Origin: Biformimicrobium ophioploci
GTDB taxonomy: Bacteria; Pseudomonadota; Gammaproteobacteria; Pseudomonadales; Cellvibrionaceae
Length of the DNA: 64,000 nt
Direction of reading: 5' to 3'
NCBI RefSeq assembly: GCF_030270605.1
Contig: NZ_BSYJ01000005.1
Span: 62,001 to 126,000, forward strand
Shown here piece by piece: positions 58,837 to 64,000 of this stretch; positions within the stretch are counted from its first letter, which is position 1; every line of letters begins with the position of its first letter. The notes under the pieces were generated by a model. That model made no database searches, was not told the origin of the DNA, and saw only the letters and a program-made list of their open reading frames with translations. The position numbers and the translations under genes are program-made.

Positions 58837-58858
58837 CAGATTCAGTCAGATACCGAAC

Positions 58859-58894
58859 ATGCACAAAGCCCGGCAATCGCCGGGCTTTGTGCAT
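58859..58894. terminator. Bidirectional hairpin between the PA3009-like gene and lexA
   Basis: ATGCACAAAGCCCGGC-AATC-GCCGGGCTTTGTGCAT, a perfect 16-bp dyad, with CTTTG on both arms in place of a longer U-run. Serves two convergent genes. Confidence 0.8.
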
Positions 58895-58929
58895 CTGGAG
58901 CCGGTTAGGCCTGGATAGGTTTGTTGCTA

Positions 58930-59535
58930 TCAGGTGGTCTGCCGGATCACGCCGACCGCCAGGCCTTCGATGGCAAAATCCTGCTCGCGGAGGTCCACCT
59001 TGATTACCTCAAAGTCTTCGTTTTCAGGGAAAAGCTGTACCTCTGCCTGGCCGCCTTTACGCTGGAACCGTTTCACCGTGACTTCGTCATCAATGCGGGC
59101 AACGACGATCTGTCCGTTGTGGGCCTGCTCGGCCTTTTTTACCGCGAGCAGGTCACCATCGAGGATGCCCGCGTCCTTCATGCTCATACCGTGCACACGC
59201 AGAAGAAAATCTGCCGGCGGGTGGAAAAAGCTCGGGGTGATATCACAGTAATCTTCGATATTCTCTGCAGCGAGAATGGGGTTGCCCGCGGCAACGCGGC
59301 CCACAATGGGCATACCGCTGTGGTGATCCGGAATGCGTATCCCGCGGGATGCGCCTGCAACCATTTCAATCGCGCCTTTACGTGCGAGGGCCTTCAGGTG
59401 CTCTTCGGCGGCATTGGCCGACCTGAAGCCAAGTTCCTTGGCAATTTCGGCGCGTGTAGGCGGGTATCCGGTGTCGTCCAGATAGCGTTTTATCAGCTCC
59501 AGGACTTCTTGCTGGCGGGGCGTGAGGTTGGTCAT
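58930..59535 (-). CDS. lexA: SOS repressor LexA
   Basis: 201 residues. N-terminal winged HTH ([28 protein letters not shown]), self-cleavage site Ala83-Gly84 in RVAAGNP, catalytic Ser118 (HGMSMKDAG) and Lys155 (DEVTVKRF), all offset by one from E. coli numbering. Two SOS boxes sit on its promoter, so it represses itself. No sulA follows it, unlike Pseudomonas. Confidence 0.98.
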   Translation of the reverse strand: MTNLTPRQQEVLELIKRYLDDTGYPPTRAEIAKELGFRSANAAEEHLKALARKGAIEMVAGASRGIRIPDHHSGMPIVGRVAAGNPILAAENIEDYCDITPSFFHPPADFLLRVHGMSMKDAGILDGDLLAVKKAEQAHNGQIVVARIDDEVTVKRFQRKGGQAEVQLFPENEDFEVIKVDLREQDFAIEGLAVGVIRQTT

Positions 59536-59554
59536 ACGGGCACCATTCAGGTAT

Positions 59555-59589
59555 CTGTTTTTTTGTACAGGTGCTGTGATTATATACAG
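59555..59589 (-). promoter_or_regulatory. Two tandem SOS (LexA) boxes upstream of lexA
   Basis: CTGT-N8-ACAG at 59555-59570 and again at 59574-59589, with starts 19 bp apart, both perfect in the half-sites. Same arrangement as the double operator of E. coli lexA. Confidence 0.93.
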
Positions 59590-59606
59590 ATCGAGTGGTG
59601 TGGCAA
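59579..59606 (-). promoter_or_regulatory. lexA promoter
   Basis: On the minus strand: TTGCCA (59606-59601), 16-base spacer, TATAAT (59584-59579). The -10 lies inside the upstream SOS box, so LexA binding must block polymerase. Confidence 0.75.
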
Positions 59607-59704
59607 GCTTTCGACGCCAAAGTCATTCAAGGGCGCCTAAGAGAATATCGCATGTGATACTGAACCCGAGGCTGGTCGGGCTCGGGATGGAGTCGGGCGC
59701 CGGG

Positions 59705-60019
59705 CTAGTACTCGTCGGTGCCCTGAAAGTTCTCTCCCTCGATTAGCGAGAGTGGATTGTGCGGTGCTGGTGCGGCGCCGTCGCTGTCGGTGATGCGCTC
59801 TTCGCTGGCGACCTCGTAGCCCGCGTTCGCATCTTCCGGGGGAGCGGCCTCTTCCATCGGCATGTGTCGCCACGCCTCCCAGTCGACTTCACCAAGGGAG
59901 CCGTCGAGAAACTGGATTTCGATGGTATTGTTCAGTTCGTCGAGTGCGACTATCTCGAAATAATCACCGGTTTCCTTATCCTGAAACCAGTTGCCGATTT
60001 CCGGCCGAAAGAACCGCAT
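59705..60019 (-). CDS. Conserved small protein, DUF6763-like
   Basis: 104 residues, soluble and acidic. Core FFRPEIGNWFQDKETGDYFEIVALDE and IEIQFLDGSLGEVDWEAW; the C-terminal 40 residues are Glu/Ala/Asp-rich and probably disordered. The family name is by recall and less certain than the coding call. Divergent from psrA, upstream of lexA on the same strand (169-bp gap). Confidence 0.72.
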   Translation of the reverse strand: MRFFRPEIGNWFQDKETGDYFEIVALDELNNTIEIQFLDGSLGEVDWEAWRHMPMEEAAPPEDANAGYEVASEERITDSDGAAPAPHNPLSLIEGENFQGTDEY

Positions 60020-60191
60020 AGATCACCCCTTCATTTCAATGCCGGTGCCGGGTGGGCTCGCTGTAATTCGCAAGACCGGTCACGCGGCTTTCAAACACAG
60101 TTAATTGATAATGTCTCCGGCGCAGTGACAGTAGGCAGTGTGCCGGCATGGGACGACCATCCCGCTTTGTGCTAACCTCCGGCCAGATTGT

Positions 60192-60203
60192 AAACATTTG
60201 TTT
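60192..60203. promoter_or_regulatory. PsrA-type operator before psrA
   Basis: AAAC-ATTT-GTTT fits the AAAC-N2-4-GTTT core of the Pseudomonas PsrA motif (recall). It lies 22 bp before the psrA ATG, where it would allow self-repression. Confidence 0.6.
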
Positions 60204-60225
60204 TAATCGGGGGTTTAAAACAGCC

Positions 60226-60858
60226 ATGAGTCACTCCGATACTGCAGACAGAATTCTGGATGCCGCCGAGATACTCTTTGCGGAGCGGGGCTTCGCGGAG
60301 ACTTCCCTGCGGACGATTACCAGCACCGCCGGTGTCAACCTGGCAGCGGTGAACTATCACTTCGGGTCCAAGAAAGAGCTGATACAGGCGGTTTTCGAGC
60401 GGTTTCTGACGCCCTTTACCGACTGTCTGGAAACAGCGCTGACACAGCGTATCGCCGACGAAGGCGGCGCAGCCAGCGCAGACGATCTCCTCGAAAGCCT
60501 CTATACCGTCAGTCTCGGCGGCCTCAAGGCCCAGGGCAGGGATCCGCAGCGGTTTATGCGACTGCTGGGGCTTGCCTATTCGCAATCCCAGGGGCACCTG
60601 CGGCGGTTTATCGTCGCTCGGTACGGGCAGACCTACCGTCGTTTTATTGATCTGCTCAAGCAGGCCCTGCCGGAAATCGATCCGGTCACCTTCTACTGGC
60701 GCCTCTATTTCATGCTGGGTGCGACTATTTTCACGCTGTCGAGTTTCGATGCCATTGAGGCTATCTTGAAGGAAGACTTTGGGGCGGAAACCACGTTACA
60801 GGACACTATCGATCGCTTCGTGCCTTCTGCCTCGGCCATGCTCCGGGCGACCGGGTAG
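60226..60858 (+). CDS. psrA: TetR family regulator PsrA
   Basis: 210 residues from ATG 60226. HTH AERGFAETSLRTITSTAGVNLAAVNYHFGSKK is nearly identical to PsrA as I remember it, and the ligand domain has RFMRLLGLAYSQSQGHLRRF. In Pseudomonas PsrA binds long-chain fatty acids and controls beta-oxidation genes and rpoS; whether rpoS is a target here is unknown. A PsrA-type palindrome sits ahead of it. It keeps the place next to nagZ and lexA. Confidence 0.9.
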   Translation: MSHSDTADRILDAAEILFAERGFAETSLRTITSTAGVNLAAVNYHFGSKKELIQAVFERFLTPFTDCLETALTQRIADEGGAASADDLLESLYTVSLGGLKAQGRDPQRFMRLLGLAYSQSQGHLRRFIVARYGQTYRRFIDLLKQALPEIDPVTFYWRLYFMLGATIFTLSSFDAIEAILKEDFGAETTLQDTIDRFVPSASAMLRATG

Positions 60859-60908
60859 GCCTGCCATGTTGATCGTCTGCAATATCCCCGGTTGAGGAGA
60901 AGAAAGGA

Positions 60909-61943
60909 ATGACTAGCAAGCTTGGCCAGGTGATGATCGATATTGCCGGGCAAGAACTCGATGCGGAGGATCGCCAGCTGTTGCGGCATCCTCAGGTTGG
61001 CGGGCTCATTTTCTTCGCGCGTAATTATTCTGACCGTGCCCAGTTGCAGCAGCTGGTTCAGGACATTCGTTCCGTGCGGCCGGGGATACTGCTCGCGGTG
61101 GACCAGGAAGGCGGCCGGGTACAGCGATTTCGTGAGGAGTTCACGCGCCTGCCGAGCATGCAGGCATTAAGTGAGCATGCCGCGGCCGATCAGGACCCGG
61201 CGCAAAGACTTGCAGACGTGGGCTGGCTGATGGCGGCGGAGCTGCTTGCCAGCGGAATAGACTTTAGTTTTGCGCCGGTACTCGATGCGGATAGTAACCA
61301 GAGCAGGGTGATCGGCGACCGCAGTTTCAGCCCGGATCCCGCAGCGGTCTCCGAACGGGTCAGCCCTTTTATTGCGGGTATGCACGAGGCCGGAATGAGC
61401 ACGACAGGCAAGCATTTCCCGGGCCATGGCTTTGTTGTGGAGGACAGCCATGTTGAGCTGCCGGTTGACGACCGGACGCTGGAGCAAGTGCTCTGCCGGG
61501 ATTGCCAGCCGTTTACTGCCTTGATGGCAGCAGGCAGCCTTGAGGCCGTCATGCCCGCGCATATCCGGTTCCCCAAAGTGGATGGGGCCGCTGTGGGCTT
61601 TTCCCGTTACTGGCTGCAGGATATCCTGCGCGCCCGGCTTGGCTTCGACGGCGTCATTTTCAGTGACGACCTGTCGATGGAGGGGGCGAGTGTTGGTGGC
61701 GATTATGGTGGTCGTATTCATGCGGCCCTGGATGCGGGCTGTGATATGGGTATCGTGTGCAATAATCGCGAGGGCGCAGTTGCGATCCTGGATGCGCTTC
61801 AGGGCAGGGAAGTTTCTGCGGAATCTGCCGCGCGCCTCGAGGCAATGCGTGGCCGGCCCGCAGTCGCCAATTGGGATGCACTGATGGCGCACCCACGCTG
61901 GCGTGCAACACGCGAATGGCTATCTGGCTGGATGCCCGTGTAA
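60909..61943 (+). CDS. nagZ: Beta-N-acetylhexosaminidase NagZ
   Basis: Removes GlcNAc from anhydro-muropeptides in peptidoglycan recycling, in the cytoplasm. 344 residues, GH3. Substrate loop KHFPGHG (about 163-169) and the catalytic nucleophile Asp in SDDLSMEGA; the N-terminus IDIAGQEL is typical. 50 bp after psrA, and probably on its message. Confidence 0.96.
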   Translation: MTSKLGQVMIDIAGQELDAEDRQLLRHPQVGGLIFFARNYSDRAQLQQLVQDIRSVRPGILLAVDQEGGRVQRFREEFTRLPSMQALSEHAAADQDPAQRLADVGWLMAAELLASGIDFSFAPVLDADSNQSRVIGDRSFSPDPAAVSERVSPFIAGMHEAGMSTTGKHFPGHGFVVEDSHVELPVDDRTLEQVLCRDCQPFTALMAAGSLEAVMPAHIRFPKVDGAAVGFSRYWLQDILRARLGFDGVIFSDDLSMEGASVGGDYGGRIHAALDAGCDMGIVCNNREGAVAILDALQGREVSAESAARLEAMRGRPAVANWDALMAHPRWRATREWLSGWMPV

Positions 61944-61975
61944 CAGTACTTTTGTTGGCTTTAAAAGAATAAGGA

Positions 61976-63106
61976 ATGCATCAGGTGGAGTTTCTAAGGG
62001 AAAAGCTGAAGCTTTTCAGTGGATGGGTAGGCGAGGGCAATAGCTGGATTGTCGAAATCTTCGTTATCGTTTTCCTCACACTGTTGGCTGCCTGGTTCCT
62101 GCAACGCTTTATTGACCGTTTGGCAAGGCGGGCCGAGGGAACGGCAAATCCCTGGGATGACGCCCTTGTTGGGGCGATCGAAGCGCCCGGAAGAGTGCTT
62201 GTATGGCTGCTCGGGCTTTCCGTTGCCGCGGGCATCGCCGGCGAGCAAACGGGCGTTTCCATATTCGACTATGTGGCAGAGTTCCGTGAGGTCGGTGTCA
62301 TCCTGGTGCTGGCCTGGTTTGCGGTGCGTTTTGTCCGTAATGCGGAAGAAAACCTGCGCGATCCACGTTATACATCGAAGCCGGTGGATGTCACGACGGT
62401 TCGTGCGATAGGTAAGCTGGTCCGGATTTCCATCCTTATCACCGCGGCGATGGTGGTGATGCAGAAGCTGGGTTATAGCATTAGCGGGGTGCTTGCGTTT
62501 GGTGGTATCGGCGGCCTTGCGGTCGGTTTCGCAGCGAAGGACCTGCTCGCCAATTTTTTCGGTGGCCTGATGATCTACCTGGACAGGCCTTTTGCGGTGG
62601 GGGACTGGATACGCTCCCCGGACAAGGAAATAGAGGGCACGGTAGAGGATATTGGCTGGCGCCTGACCCGTATACGTACTTTTGATAAACGTCCGCTTTA
62701 TATACCCAATGCGACCTTTACCCAGATCTCTGTTGAAAACCCGTCGCGCATGTTGAACCGGCGCATCTATGAAACGATTGGTGTTCGTTACGATGATGCA
62801 GCCGCGATTCCGGGGATAATCAGCTCAGTAAAGGAAATGCTGAAACAGCACCCGGAGATCGATACGCAGCAAACGCTCATTGTAAATTTCAATGCATTTG
62901 CAGCATCGTCTCTGGATTTCTTTATCTATACATTTACCAAGACAACGGACTGGATTCGATATCATGAAATTAAACAGGACGTATTGTTGCGTGTATTACA
63001 GATCATTGATGAACACGGTGCTTCCTGTGCCTTCCCGACACGAACCGTGCATATGCCGGACAATCTGCGCCTTGAAACCATACAGGCGGCCGGAGTCCGC
63101 GAATAA
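61976..63106 (+). CDS. MscS-family mechanosensitive channel
   Basis: 376 residues. Four hydrophobic segments (about 25-45, 73-92, 104-122, 145-165), then the pore-lining helix GVLAFGGIGGLAVGFAAKDLLANFFGGLMIYLDRPF and the beta/C-terminal cage (GDWIRSP...GTVEDIGWRLTRIRTFD). Family MscS proteins vent solutes on hypo-osmotic shock. Follows nagZ by 32 bp. The nearest named type (YbdG, MscK, etc.) is not fixed. Confidence 0.92.
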   Translation: MHQVEFLREKLKLFSGWVGEGNSWIVEIFVIVFLTLLAAWFLQRFIDRLARRAEGTANPWDDALVGAIEAPGRVLVWLLGLSVAAGIAGEQTGVSIFDYVAEFREVGVILVLAWFAVRFVRNAEENLRDPRYTSKPVDVTTVRAIGKLVRISILITAAMVVMQKLGYSISGVLAFGGIGGLAVGFAAKDLLANFFGGLMIYLDRPFAVGDWIRSPDKEIEGTVEDIGWRLTRIRTFDKRPLYIPNATFTQISVENPSRMLNRRIYETIGVRYDDAAAIPGIISSVKEMLKQHPEIDTQQTLIVNFNAFAASSLDFFIYTFTKTTDWIRYHEIKQDVLLRVLQIIDEHGASCAFPTRTVHMPDNLRLETIQAAGVRE

Positions 63107-63440
63107 AATTGTATGAAAGTACAACAACTGGGAGAGCGGTCCTGGACTGATGGTTTGTCAGGTAAGGCATTTCGGTCTGGGTGTTTCCAGGTTTTCGTTT
63201 TGATTTGGCGATTTATTGTCCAATCTACGCAGATGTTGAAATATTATTTGCGTTGAAAACTGGACAGTGGCGCTTTTTTAACTAAAAATCAGTATTAGCT
63301 CCAAGGGTCTTAGGGGTTTAATTGCCCTGGAGCGCTATAAGAATAAGGCTGAAAGGCCAGGCGGTTTAAGCGCTAGGTTTTTAGCTGCACCAATTATTTT
63401 GATTAGTGGTTAGCGCTATAACAATAATGAGGTTGGCTCA
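63107..63440 (+). promoter_or_regulatory. AT-rich leader region of the cold-shock gene
   Basis: 334 bp without a convincing gene between mscS and csp. The last 110 bp look like a long 5' UTR; it contains the hexamer palindrome AGCGCT three times (63331, 63369, 63412). The third copy runs into the csp Shine-Dalgarno (GAGG at 63429). A TTGAAA (63253) and A/T-rich stretch after it could be the promoter, but spacing is poor. Confidence 0.5.
63331..63432 (+). repeat. AGCGCTATAA-NAATAA direct repeat in the csp leader
   Basis: AGCGCTATAAGAATAAGG at 63331-63348 and AGCGCTATAACAATAATGAGG at 63412-63432 share 15 of the first 16 bases; an AAGCGCTA lies between at 63368. The hexamer is self-complementary. 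Confidence 0.85.
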
Positions 63441-63653
63441 ATGAGTGATCGCGTAACAGGCACAGTGAAGTGGTTTAATAATGCTCGCGGATACGGTTTT
63501 ATTACCCGTGGTGAAGGGACCGACGATATCTTCGTCCATTACCGCAGCATTCGTGGCGATGGCTACAAAACACTGAACGAAGGGCAGTCTGTAGAATTTG
63601 AAATGCAGAATGGTGACAAGGGGTTGCTGGCGGAAGACGTCATTCCCTGCTGA
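63441..63653 (+). CDS. Cold-shock domain protein, CspA family
   Basis: 70 residues, one OB-fold cold-shock domain. RNP1 RGYGFITR and RNP2 DDIFVHY are present, with [13 protein letters not shown] at the start. Binds single-stranded RNA/DNA. The SD GAGG is eight bases before ATG. Long leader upstream, two hairpins downstream. Confidence 0.95.
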   Translation: MSDRVTGTVKWFNNARGYGFITRGEGTDDIFVHYRSIRGDGYKTLNEGQSVEFEMQNGDKGLLAEDVIPC

Positions 63654-63717
63654 CCCGGGTCAATCGCCCTGGTTGCCGCTGTTAACGCGGTTGAAGGCCT
63701 TTACATCACCGTGTAAC

Positions 63718-63740
63718 AAACCCGTGTTGCACGCGGGTTT
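63718..63740 (+). terminator. Hairpin after csp
   Basis: AAACCCG/CGGGTTT with a 9-base loop, ending in TTT, 65 bp past the csp stop. Possible first terminator. Confidence 0.5.
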
Positions 63741-63766
63741 CATGTGGATATAAAAGCCAGAGAAAG

Positions 63767-63795
63767 AAAAAAGCGAGCACAGCTCGCTTTTTTTT
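63767..63795. terminator. Bidirectional intrinsic terminator between csp and the last gene
   Basis: AAAAAAGCGAGC-ACA-GCTCGC followed by eight T. Strong in the plus direction; the A-run makes it usable on the minus strand too. Confidence 0.9.
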
Positions 63796-63856
63796 GTGCC
63801 TGTAACACAGGCGTGCCGGAGCTTCACAGGGCCCGAACCCGAGCCCCGCCTACTGG

Positions 63857-64000
63857 CTACTGGTCGGCGCCTGCCTCCGTCTCGGTTTCTATCGGGCGGA
63901 CTTCAATCAGGACGTTCAGGAGCGGGTGGTCAATGTAGTGCAGCTCCTTGCTGCGCATACGCCTTTTCTCCTGCAGTAACGCAACGCGGGTTGCGAGCAG
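63857..64000 (-). CDS. 3' end of a CsiV-like (peptidoglycan-binding) protein gene, truncated by the window
   Basis: 47 codons before TAG at 63857. The end reads LLATRVALLQEKRRMRSKELHYIDHPLLNVLIEVRP, and the KELHYIDHPLLNVL pattern resembles the C-terminus of the CsiV family. In Pseudomonas a gene of this kind lies between mfd and nagZ (recall), which fits the position. The N-terminal part is outside the window. The tail is acidic (ETETEAGADQ). Confidence 0.55.
   Translation of the reverse strand: MLATRVALLQEKRRMRSKELHYIDHPLLNVLIEVRPIETETEAGADQ

Noticed and set aside
63744-63938. 64-codon plus-strand ORF after the csp gene
   Set aside because: It starts within the terminator region and runs over the CsiV-like coding end on the other strand.

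Overview
The window is a 64-kb piece of chromosome from a Gram-negative gammaproteobacterium. It is gene-dense and GC-rich, with long antisense ORFs that are only shadows of real genes. The block topA / DUF6586-like / small conserved protein / lexA / psrA-type TetR / nagZ / (CsiV-like) resembles the order I remember around lexA in Pseudomonas. The overall gene set (preP-cmoAB, phhA with a TyrR-family regulator, metH-DUF2970, NfuA, RmuC, Uup) suggests a marine relative such as the Cellvibrionales (Microbulbifer-like). This placement is inference, not a measurement. I see no rRNA, tRNA, insertion sequence, prophage or CRISPR array.

Layout. Positions 1-7.6 kb: the 3' part of rsmJ converges on a minus-strand run preP > cmoA > cmoB > DyP peroxidase > sdaA. 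7.8-10.2 kb: a J-domain membrane protein coupled to a DTW protein, and a porin. 10.4-14.3 kb: a methyltransferase, msrA, a mercaptopyruvate-type sulfurtransferase and a lipoprotein-like alpha/beta hydrolase. 14.3-18.3 kb: a TRIC-type channel, a glutaryl-CoA dehydrogenase-like enzyme, a dienelactone hydrolase and a CPA2 antiporter. 18.4-25.2 kb: a class V aminotransferase-fold enzyme with an Lrp regulator, phenylalanine hydroxylase divergent from a TyrR-like regulator, and an SLC13-type permease. 25.2-30 kb: an Mpo1-like protein, a CaiB-family CoA-transferase, cysI with DUF934, and a candidate pair of overlapping tiny ORFs. 30-35.7 kb: DUF2970 and metH, nfuA behind an IscR-like site, and a DAHP synthase. 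35.9-42 kb: an AddA/AddB-like helicase-nuclease pair. 42-45 kb: murI, rmuC and a DUF2489 protein. 45-49.6 kb: a Ser/Thr kinase fused to an FGE-like domain, coupled to a PP2C phosphatase and divergent from a double-FHA membrane protein. 49.6-54.4 kb: a glutaredoxin-like protein, a soluble lytic transglycosylase, the ABC-F protein Uup and a universal stress protein. 54.5-64 kb: the topA-lexA-psrA-nagZ block, an MscS channel, a cold-shock protein with a long leader, and the 3' end of a CsiV-like gene.

How the genes fit together. Several units are tied by stop/start overlaps: cmoA/cmoB, J-protein/DTW, cysI/DUF934, addB/addA, PP2C/kinase and topA/DUF6586. Readable regulatory sites include two tandem SOS boxes on the lexA promoter, a PsrA-type operator before psrA and an IscR type-1-like site on the nfuA promoter. 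The least ordinary parts are the kinase/phosphatase/FHA module, the TyrR homologue with a shrunken AAA+ domain, the two overlapping micro-ORFs beside cysI, the repeated palindromic hexamer in the csp leader, and an in-frame EQGG repeat inside rsmJ.
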